A DNA stretch of 64,000 bases from Prescottella equi (GTDB lineage Bacteria > Actinomycetota > Actinomycetes > Mycobacteriales > Mycobacteriaceae): contig NZ_JAIVAH010000033.1 in assembly GCF_020171745.1 (NCBI RefSeq), forward strand, positions 1 through 64,000, in the 5' to 3' direction. The translations under genes and the position numbers were made by a program. The notes under the pieces are model-generated. The model was not told the DNA's origin and searched no databases. It saw only the letters and a program-made list of their open reading frames with translations. Positions within the stretch are counted from its first letter, which is position 1. Every line of letters starts with the position of its first letter. This document shows, in pieces, positions 16,091 to 23,333 of the stretch.

Positions 16091-17548
16091 ATGTCTGACA
16101 GGAACATCCGTCGCGTTGTCGGGGGACTGAGTGCCTTCGCGGTTGCTGCCGGATTCGCAGCCACCGCCGGAGTCGGTGTGGCCGGTGCGGCGTCGCAATC
16201 GGTGAATTGGTCTGACGGTAGTAGCAAGTTCACTCGGACGATCAGCGACGTGAATCCCAAAGAGGGGGACATCATCACGTCGAAGACTGCTTTCCAGCGC
16301 AGTAGCGGCGCTGTCGTGGAGTACATCTATGCCGTCAAGGACCTGCATCCGACGTGCCTGACGTACGTCGAGGGTTCGGCGAAGGTGGACGGCTCGCCGC
16401 GTGGTCTCGAGAGCAAGGGGGCTGATTTCGCTCGTGTAGAGGGAAGCTCGATCGAGTGGCCGGTGCGTGGGATCGCGAATCCGAATACGCGCACGTTCGA
16501 ATTCTCGTATCGGGTCGGTGCGGACTGTGCCCGGGACGTGGCGCTGATGACGACGATGCACTACAGCGGATCGCTCGGTAGCGGCACCTACAGCAACAAG
16601 GGGCCGACGATCACGGTCAGCAAGAACGTCACGGCGACGACTTTGGCCGCAGTGTCCGGAGCTCAGGTTGGGCAGGTCACCAACCTCGCCGCGACGGTGA
16701 CTGGTGGCACTCAAGGTGACACCGTCGACTTCCTCAGCGGTGGCAGCAAGATCGGTTCTGGCACTCTCAACGCTAACGGCACTGCGACCCTCGCATGGAC
16801 GCCCACGACAAAGGGCACGCAGCAAATCATGGCGAAATTCCTTGCGACGTCCAAGGCCAACGCCTCGCAGTCGGATCCGCAGAGCGTCGATGTGGCGCAG
16901 GTTGATGCCGTTTCGACCACCACGATCGCCGACGTCACGGGCGCGCAGGTGGGGCGGGCATCCGGCCTCGAAGTGACCGTTTCACCGGCCGCCGCAGGTG
17001 GCAGCGTGCAGTTCAAGGACGGTGCCACACTGCTCGCCGATGTACCCGTCAACGGCAGCGGCAAGGCCACGTACCAGTGGACTCCGACGGTCGAAGGCTC
17101 CCACTCGATCTCCGCGGTGTTCTCCGGCCGCGACGGTGTAGCCGGGTCGACCGGGACGAAGACGGTGAACGTTGCTGCGAAGCCGGTCCAGAACACCGAT
17201 TCCACCACCGAAATCTCGGTCGGCAACGGTCAGGCCGGTGTGGCTCAGACGATTTCGGCTCAGGTGACCAATGGTGCTGGTGGCACAGTGACGTTCAAGG
17301 ACGGCAACACCGTCATCGGGACGGCGACGGTCGACGGCAACGGACGGGCCTCGATCTCGTGGACGCCTGCCGTCGAGGGTCAGCGCACCGTCCGCGCCGA
17401 ATACTCGGGAGCCGGCACCGTCAACGCCTCCTCCGACGCGATGTCGGTCGTGATTGCGGCCCCGAACGGCGGCGGTGACGGCGGGACTGATGGTGGCACC
17501 GGCAGCCTCGCTTCGCTCGGTGGCGGCTTCGGCTCGCTCGGCGGCTAA
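16091..17548 (+). CDS. Secreted Ig-like repeat protein 6 (N-domain class II, divergent Ig domains)
   Basis: A 485-residue exported protein. The ATG at 16091 follows GAGAGGAAA; the signal peptide ends GVAGA near residue 33. Residues 34-175 form the class II DUF11-like domain (SDVNPKEGDIITSK, KDLHPTCLTYVEGSAKV, VGADCARDVALMTTM), nearly identical to those at 17662 and 19867. The three Ig domains are all of the divergent kind seen only as the first Ig of other class II proteins: they end each unit with WTPTVEG-like segments rather than HTFTTAG. The tail ends GGFGSLGG, one of two tails in the array not ending FGS. It is probably transcribed from the leader of the fossil gene upstream. Confidence 0.88.
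   Translation: MSDRNIRRVVGGLSAFAVAAGFAATAGVGVAGAASQSVNWSDGSSKFTRTISDVNPKEGDIITSKTAFQRSSGAVVEYIYAVKDLHPTCLTYVEGSAKVDGSPRGLESKGADFARVEGSSIEWPVRGIANPNTRTFEFSYRVGADCARDVALMTTMHYSGSLGSGTYSNKGPTITVSKNVTATTLAAVSGAQVGQVTNLAATVTGGTQGDTVDFLSGGSKIGSGTLNANGTATLAWTPTTKGTQQIMAKFLATSKANASQSDPQSVDVAQVDAVSTTTIADVTGAQVGRASGLEVTVSPAAAGGSVQFKDGATLLADVPVNGSGKATYQWTPTVEGSHSISAVFSGRDGVAGSTGTKTVNVAAKPVQNTDSTTEISVGNGQAGVAQTISAQVTNGAGGTVTFKDGNTVIGTATVDGNGRASISWTPAVEGQRTVRAEYSGAGTVNASSDAMSVVIAAPNGGGDGGTDGGTGSLASLGGGFGSLGG
16199..16569 (+). repeat. 371-bp near-identical block, copy 1
   Basis: It encodes the class II N-domain from SVNWSDGSS to MHYSG. It is colinear and nearly identical, by eye, with 17767-18137 and 19975-20345, while sequence on both sides diverges. 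Recent duplication or gene conversion is inferred. Confidence 0.85.
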
Positions 17549-17570
17549 CCAGCCTCGAGGCCTCATACCT

Positions 17571-17607
17571 CGTCCGGTCCGGAACTGATCTCGCGGGCCG
17601 GACGGGG
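17571..17607 (+). terminator. Hairpin after Ig gene 6
   Basis: CCTCGTCCGG and CCGGACGGGG pair across about 17 bases, with one mismatch. It overlaps the array motif at 17599, so terminator and downstream promoter elements may share sequence. Confidence 0.5.
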
Positions 17608-17622
17608 TGTCCGATATCGATT
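17599..17622 (+). promoter_or_regulatory. Array motif upstream of Ig gene 7
   Basis: CGGAC-GGGGT-GTCC-GATATCGAT: the GGAC/GTCC palindrome with a five-base spacer and the GATA block. Only about 40 bp separate it from the start codon, the shortest leader in the array. Confidence 0.45.
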
Positions 17623-17661
17623 GCAGGACGGTCGGCGCTGCCTGCCGTCGAAGGGGAACCT

Positions 17662-19674
17662 ATGTCTGACAGAAGAATTTGCTGGCTGGCGGTGGGTGCT
17701 GCCAGTGCGGTTGCTGTGGGTTTTTTGGTGACGGTGGGTGTGGGTTCGGCGGGTGCTGCAGAGCAGTCGGTGAATTGGTCTGACGGTAGTAGCAAGTTCA
17801 CTCGGACGATCAGCGACGTGAATCCCAAAGAGGGGGACGTCATCACGTCGAAGACTGCGTTTCAGCGCAGTAGCGGCGCTGTCGTGGAGTACATCTATGC
17901 CGTCAAGGATCTGCATCCGACGTGCCTGACGTACGTCGAGGGTTCGGCGAAGGTGGACGGCTCGCCGCGTGGCCTCGAGAGCAAGGGGGCTGATTTCGCT
18001 CGTGTCGAGGGAAGCTCGATCGAGTGGCCTGTGCGTGGGATCGCGAATCCGAATACGCGCACGTTCGAATTCTCGTATCGGGTCGGTGCGGACTGTGCCC
18101 GGGACGTGGCGCTGATGACGACGATGCACTACAGCGGGTCGTTGGGTTCGGGAACGTACTCGGACCAGGGTCCGGCGATCACGGTCAACAAGAACGTCAC
18201 GACCACAACGCTGGCGGCGGTGTCGGGTCCGGTGACGGCGGGTCAGTCGGCAACGTTGAGCGCCACGGTAACCGGTGGCGCGCAGGGTGATTCGGTCGAC
18301 TTCTACGACGGCGCCACGAAGCTGGGTTCGGCAACGTTGAATGCGTCCGGAGTGGCGACGTACGCGTGGACGTCCACGTCGCCGGGCGCGCACCCGTTGC
18401 AGGTGAAGTATCTGGGCACCGCGAAGGCGAATCCGTCGGAGTCGACGCAGCAGTCGGTGTCGGTGGTGGTTCCGACGTCGATGACGGTGTCGGCGCCGTC
18501 CACGGCGCTGACGGGCACCGCAGTCACACTGACCGCCAACGTGACGCCGTCGAGCGCGTCGGGCACGGTGCAGTTCAAGGACAACGGTACGAACATTGGT
18601 TCGCCGCAGCCGGTGTCGAACGGCGCGGCGTCGATGCAGTACACGTTCACGACGGCCGGCAATCACAACATCACGGGAACCTTCACGTCCGGTTCCGGCT
18701 TCGCGGAAGCGACGTCGGCGCCACAGCCTGTGGCAGTCAGCGCTCCTGCCGTGCCGACGACACTCGCAATGCAGATGCCCTCGACCGTCGAAACCGGAAC
18801 CGCGGTGACGTTGACGGCCAATCTCACGCCGGCCAATGCCTCCGGAAAGGTGCAGTTCAAGGATGGCGGCACCGACATCGGCTCGTTGGTCACCGTGTCG
18901 GCCGGCAAGGCGCAACTCAGCCACACCTTCACTACCGCGGGCAACCACTCCATCTCCGCCGTGTTCACCGGTGACCCGGGATTCCTCGGATCGACCGCGA
19001 CCGCGAAGCAGGTGATCGCGACCGACCCGCAGGTTCCCGACGTCCAGACCACCACGGCGCTGACGGCCCCGGCGACCGCCCAGACGGGGGCGGCGGTGGC
19101 GCTGAGCGCCACGGTTACTCCCGCCAACGCCTCCGGGACCGTGCAGTTCAAGGACGGCAGTGACCCGATCGGATCGCCGGTCGACGTGGTGAACGGTACT
19201 GCTGCCCTGCTGTACACATTCCAGGCCTCCGGATCGCATTCGATCACCGCGGTCTTCACCGCCGGTCCAGGGTTCGCCAGTTCCACCTCGTCGGCACAGT
19301 CGGTTCAGGTGTCGGACCCGGCGCCCGGCGACGTGGTGACGTCGACGGCACTGACCGTTCCGGGCACCGCCACGGTCGGGCAGCAGGCCAATCTGTCGGC
19401 CCGGGTCACCGGCAACGGGTCGCTGACCGGCACGGTCCAGTTCTACGACGGGTCGACGCCCCTCGGGACCGGTGTCCAGTTGGAGAACGGTGTGGCGGTC
19501 CTCCCGCACACCTTCGCCACGGCAGGTCCGCACGAGATCACGGCGGTCTACTCCGGTGGCGCAGGGTCTCAGGCGTCCACGTCGGCCCCGCAGACCGTCC
19601 AGGTGGCCGCCTCCGGCGGAGGTGACGGGGGCGGCACGGGCTCGCTCGGCTCGCTGAGCGGGTTCGGTTCCTGA
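17662..19674 (+). CDS. Secreted Ig-like repeat protein 7 (N-domain class II)
   Basis: A 670-residue exported protein with AAGGGG before the ATG. The signal peptide (MSDRRICWLAVGAASAVAVG) ends GSAGA near residue 32. The class II DUF11-like domain spans about 33-172 with cysteines in HPTCLTYV and GADCARD. Five Ig-like domains follow: the first is the class-specific divergent type (VDFYDGATKLG, WTSTSPG), three are standard (VQFKDNG, HTFTTAGNHSI), and the last is the terminal type (VQFYDGS). The tail is GGGTGSLGSLSGFGS. The first Ig domain and N-domain are closely similar to those of the protein at 19867, whose gene lies directly downstream; the two look like recent duplicates that differ in Ig number. 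Confidence 0.9.
   Translation: MSDRRICWLAVGAASAVAVGFLVTVGVGSAGAAEQSVNWSDGSSKFTRTISDVNPKEGDVITSKTAFQRSSGAVVEYIYAVKDLHPTCLTYVEGSAKVDGSPRGLESKGADFARVEGSSIEWPVRGIANPNTRTFEFSYRVGADCARDVALMTTMHYSGSLGSGTYSDQGPAITVNKNVTTTTLAAVSGPVTAGQSATLSATVTGGAQGDSVDFYDGATKLGSATLNASGVATYAWTSTSPGAHPLQVKYLGTAKANPSESTQQSVSVVVPTSMTVSAPSTALTGTAVTLTANVTPSSASGTVQFKDNGTNIGSPQPVSNGAASMQYTFTTAGNHNITGTFTSGSGFAEATSAPQPVAVSAPAVPTTLAMQMPSTVETGTAVTLTANLTPANASGKVQFKDGGTDIGSLVTVSAGKAQLSHTFTTAGNHSISAVFTGDPGFLGSTATAKQVIATDPQVPDVQTTTALTAPATAQTGAAVALSATVTPANASGTVQFKDGSDPIGSPVDVVNGTAALLYTFQASGSHSITAVFTAGPGFASSTSSAQSVQVSDPAPGDVVTSTALTVPGTATVGQQANLSARVTGNGSLTGTVQFYDGSTPLGTGVQLENGVAVLPHTFATAGPHEITAVYSGGAGSQASTSAPQTVQVAASGGGDGGGTGSLGSLSGFGS
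17767..18137 (+). repeat. 371-bp near-identical block, copy 2
   Basis: Same block as 16199-16569, encoding the class II N-domain. Only a few single-base differences are visible between the copies. Confidence 0.85.
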
Positions 19675-19678
19675 CCTC

Positions 19679-19716
19679 CGATACGGGTCCCGGCCGCAGG
19701 GGCGGGACCCGTATCG
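19679..19716 (+). terminator. Hairpin terminator after Ig gene 7
   Basis: CGATACGGGTCCCGGCC, loop GCAG, GGGCGGGACCCGTATCG: a long GC-rich stem a few bases after the stop. Confidence 0.8.
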
Positions 19717-19866
19717 ACAGGCGATCACATAGTCGTTCAACAAGTTCGAAGCTTCCGCGCCCGGGGTCGGGCCGGCGTGGGAGGTGTCACCCGAGGCGAT
19801 CACTCGAACGGTCGGGATTTCGAAATCCGATGGGCCGAAGAGTGCTCTGGAGAAGGAGAAAGCGAA

Positions 19867-22800
19867 ATGGCCCGATCGAGAACGCGGACAATTGTGGCGG
19901 CGGGAGCTGCCACCGCGATTGCTGCGGGTTTTGTGGTGACGGTGGGGGTGGGTTCGGCCGGTGCGGCGGCGCAATCAGTGAGTTGGTCTGACGGTAGTAG
20001 CAAGTTCACTCGGACGATCAGCGACGTGAATCCCAAAGAGGGGGACATCATCACGTCGAAGACTGCTTTCCAGCGGAGTAGCGGTGCTGTCGTGGAGTAC
20101 ATCTATGCCGTCAAGGACCTGCATCCGACGTGCCTGACGTATGTCGAGGGTTCGGCGAAGGTGGACGGCTCGTCGCGTGGTCTCGAGAGCAAGGGGGCTG
20201 ATTTCGCTCGTGTAGAGGGAAGTTCGATCGAGTGGCCGGTGCGTGGGATAGCGAATCCGAATACGCGTACGTTCGAATTCTCATATCGGGTCGGGGCGGA
20301 TTGTGCCCGTGATGTGGCGTTGATGACGGCGATGCATTACAGCGGGTCGCTCGGTTCTGGTGAGTACAACGACAAGGGTCCGGCGATCACGGTCTCGAAG
20401 AACGTCACGACGACCACGCTGGCGGCGGTGTCGAGTCCGGTGATGACGGGCCAGTCGGTGACCTTGAGCGCGACGGTGACCGGTGGCACGCAGGGTGATC
20501 CGGTCGACTTCTACGACGGGGTCACGAAGCTGGGCTCGGGAACCCTGAATGCTTCCGGTATCGCGACGTTCGCGTGGACGTCTACAACGCAGGGTTCGCA
20601 TTCGCTGCAGGCGAAGTATCTGGCCACCGCGAAGGCGAACCCGTCGGATTCGGCGTCGCAGTCGGTGTCGGTGGTAGTCCCGACATCGATGACGGTGTCG
20701 GCGCCGTCGACGGCTTTGACGGGTACCGCGGTGACGTTGTCGGCGAACGTGACTCCGTCGAATGCTTCAGGGACGGTGCAGTTCAAGGACAACGGTGCGA
20801 ACATCGGTTCGCCGGTGGCGGTGTCGAACGGTGCGGCGACGATGCAGCACACGTTCACGGCAGCCGGAAATCGCAGCATCACAGCAGAGTTCATCGGCGC
20901 GGGCTTCGTGAACTCGTCGGCTGCGCCGAAGACCGTGTCGGTCAGCGTCCCTGATCAGGCGACCACGACGACACTGACCGTTCCGCCGACCGCGGAAACG
21001 GATCAGCAGGTCACGCTCACCGCGAACCTCGATCCCACGAACGCCTCCGGAACGGTGCAGTTCAAGGACAACGGTGTGAACATCGGTTCGCCGCAGTCGG
21101 TGTCGAACGGTGCCGCCACGTTGCAGCACACCTTCACCACCGCCGGTAGCCACAGCATCACCGCGGACTTCAGCGGCGCCGGCTTCGTGAGCTCGTCGGC
21201 TCCCGCGCAGACGGTCAACGTCAACGTCCCCGACCAGGCGACCACGACAACCCTGACCGTCCCGCAGACCGCGCAGACCGGTACCGAAGTGACCCTGTCG
21301 GCCTCCGTCGCACCGAATCCCGGTGGCGGCACCGTGCAGTTCAAGGACAACGGGACGGATCTCGGTGCGCCGGTGCCGGTCTCGAACGGCGCCGCGCAAC
21401 TGCCGCACACCTTCTCGTCCGCAGGACAGCACGGCATCACGGCCGTGTTCTCCGGTGCCCCCGGGTTCACGACCTCGAGCGCCGCGACCCAGACGGTGAC
21501 TGTCAGCGTCCCCGATCAGGCGACCGCCACGACGCTGACCGTTCCGCCGACCGCGGAAACGAATCAGCAGGTCACCCTCACCGCGAACCTCGACCCGACG
21601 AACGCGTCCGGCACCGTCCAGTTCAAGGACAATGGCAACAACATCGGCTCCGCGGCTCAGGTGACCAATGGTGTCGCCACCCTGCCGCACTCGTTCACCG
21701 CGGCCGGCAGCCACAGCGTCACGGCGGTGTTCACGGGCAACGCGGGCTTCTCGAACTCCTCGGCGACGGCGCAGACCGTCAACGTGACCAACCCTGTGGT
21801 CCCGGACGCCCAGACCACCACCACGCTGGGAGTGCCGGCGCAGGTGGTGAAGGGAACGACCACGACGCTCAGCGCGACACTCACCCCGGCAAACGCGTCC
21901 GGCACCGTCCAGTTCCTGGACGGCCAGACGCCGATCGGCGGCCCGGCCACCGTGACGAACGGAATTGCTTCCGTCCAGCATTCGTTCGCGACCTCCGGTA
22001 ACCACAGCATCAACGCCGTGTTCACCGGCGGCCCGGGCTTCTTGGGCTCGACGGCGACGGCCAAGTCGGTCATGGTGACCGAGCCCGCGGTCGTCGACGT
22101 GGCGACCACGACCACGCTCACCGCTCCGTCGACCGCGGAGACCGGCCAGCAGGTCACGCTCACGGCGAACCTGAATCCGGCCAACGCTGCGGGCACGGTG
22201 CAGTTCAAGGACGGCGCCACCAACATCGGTGGCCCGGTGACCGTCACGAACGGCACGGCGACGACGCAGACGACATTCTCGGCGGCCGGCAGCCACAGCA
22301 TCACCGCGGTGTTCGCCGGTAGCACCGGCTTCAAGGCATCGACGTCGTCGGCGCAGACGGTGACGGTCAACGCTCCTGTGGTGCAGACGTCGCTGACGCT
22401 GTCGGCGCCGTCGGACGCGCAGACCGGATCCGAGGTCACCTTCACCGCGACGGTGGCGCCCGCGAATGCGTCCGGCACGGTGCAGTTCACTGTCGACGGC
22501 ACCAACGTCAGTGGCCCCGTCACGGTCTCGAACGGTGTGGCGACACTGCCGCACCCCTTCACCGCCGCGGGACCGCACACCGTCGGTGCAGCGTTCACCG
22601 GTGCGCCGGGCTTCACGAATGCGACGGCAACGACACAGACCGTCCAGGTGTCGACCCCGACCCCGGAGGACGTCGTGACGACGACCGCAGCCACCGTCCC
22701 CGGGGCGGCGACCGTCGGGCAGCAGGTGACGCTGTCGGCGAACGTTTCCGGTGGCACCAACCTGCCCGGCACCGTGCAGTTCTTCGACGGTGACACCCCG

Positions 22801-23055
22801 ATCAGCGGCAACGTCGACCTCGTCGACGGCGTCGCGACGGCCCAGCACACCTTCACCACGACCGGCGCGCACGTGATCACCGCGCGCTACTCCGGCGGCC
22901 AGGGCGCGAAGGCGTCGATCTCGCCGGCGCAGACGGTCCAGGTGGCCCCGGCCGACGACGGCGGCGGAGACGGTGGCGGCACCGGCAGTCTGGGCTCGCT
23001 CGGCAACCTCTTCGGTTCCCTGAGTGGAGTGGGCCGTTCGGGATCCGGATCCTGA
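19867..23055 (+). CDS. Secreted Ig-like repeat protein 8 (N-domain class II)
   Basis: About 1062 residues. The frame opens upstream at 19777, but the ATG at 19867 has GGAGAAGGAGAAAG before it and starts a normal signal peptide (MARSRTRTIVAAGAATAIAAG, ending GSAGA). The class II N-domain follows, almost identical to those of the two preceding genes. There are nine Ig-like domains: the first divergent, seven standard, and a terminal one (VQFFDGD). Several standard domains begin TLTVPPTAET and look like internal duplicates. The tail ends GVGRSGSGS rather than FGS, although NLFGSLSG lies shortly before, as if the tail had been extended. The leader (19717-19866) has a GGGTCGGGCCG element at 19764, but I see no clear GGAC/GTCC motif. 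Confidence 0.9.
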   Translation: MARSRTRTIVAAGAATAIAAGFVVTVGVGSAGAAAQSVSWSDGSSKFTRTISDVNPKEGDIITSKTAFQRSSGAVVEYIYAVKDLHPTCLTYVEGSAKVDGSSRGLESKGADFARVEGSSIEWPVRGIANPNTRTFEFSYRVGADCARDVALMTAMHYSGSLGSGEYNDKGPAITVSKNVTTTTLAAVSSPVMTGQSVTLSATVTGGTQGDPVDFYDGVTKLGSGTLNASGIATFAWTSTTQGSHSLQAKYLATAKANPSDSASQSVSVVVPTSMTVSAPSTALTGTAVTLSANVTPSNASGTVQFKDNGANIGSPVAVSNGAATMQHTFTAAGNRSITAEFIGAGFVNSSAAPKTVSVSVPDQATTTTLTVPPTAETDQQVTLTANLDPTNASGTVQFKDNGVNIGSPQSVSNGAATLQHTFTTAGSHSITADFSGAGFVSSSAPAQTVNVNVPDQATTTTLTVPQTAQTGTEVTLSASVAPNPGGGTVQFKDNGTDLGAPVPVSNGAAQLPHTFSSAGQHGITAVFSGAPGFTTSSAATQTVTVSVPDQATATTLTVPPTAETNQQVTLTANLDPTNASGTVQFKDNGNNIGSAAQVTNGVATLPHSFTAAGSHSVTAVFTGNAGFSNSSATAQTVNVTNPVVPDAQTTTTLGVPAQVVKGTTTTLSATLTPANASGTVQFLDGQTPIGGPATVTNGIASVQHSFATSGNHSINAVFTGGPGFLGSTATAKSVMVTEPAVVDVATTTTLTAPSTAETGQQVTLTANLNPANAAGTVQFKDGATNIGGPVTVTNGTATTQTTFSAAGSHSITAVFAGSTGFKASTSSAQTVTVNAPVVQTSLTLSAPSDAQTGSEVTFTATVAPANASGTVQFTVDGTNVSGPVTVSNGVATLPHPFTAAGPHTVGAAFTGAPGFTNATATTQTVQVSTPTPEDVVTTTAATVPGAATVGQQVTLSANVSGGTNLPGTVQFFDGDTPISGNVDLVDGVATAQHTFTTTGAHVITARYSGGQGAKASISPAQTVQVAPADDGGGDGGGTGSLGSLGNLFGSLSGVGRSGSGS
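19975..20345 (+). repeat. 371-bp near-identical block, copy 3
   Basis: Third copy of the block at 16199 and 17767, the most diverged of the three but still with only scattered substitutions. Confidence 0.85.
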
Positions 23056-23081
23056 TCGACGACGGCCCGAGCTGCTAGTCA

Positions 23082-23116
23082 ACGAGACCCCCGACCCATC
23101 AGGTCGGGGGTCTCGT
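23082..23116 (+). terminator. Hairpin terminator after Ig gene 8
   Basis: ACGAGACCCCCGACC, loop CATCA, GGTCGGGGGTCTCGT: a perfect 15-bp stem 26 bases after the stop. Confidence 0.8.
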
Positions 23117-23152
23117 GCGTGTTGTGCCGGATCGAACTGTTTTCCCTCCTCG

Positions 23153-23174
23153 TCCGGACTCGCGTCGATACAGT
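23153..23174 (+). promoter_or_regulatory. Array motif upstream of Ig gene 9
   Basis: TCCGGAC-TCGC-GTC-GATACAGT. One base of GTCC is missing, but GATACAGT is identical to the copy at 15742. A GCAGTCGGGAGA element lies about 53 bp downstream at 23228. Confidence 0.45.
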
Positions 23175-23333
23175 GTGAGCGCACATCACTCGTCGGGGCA
23201 GTTGGGGTGAGGCGCGGCGGGCGTTCGCAGTCGGGAGAGCGTCGGCCGAGTTCGGCAAACGTGTTCTCCTGAGCGCGGTTCCGGCATGCGTCAACCCCCG
23301 GGGCTGCACTCTCCTGCGACGAGAGGAGTGCTT

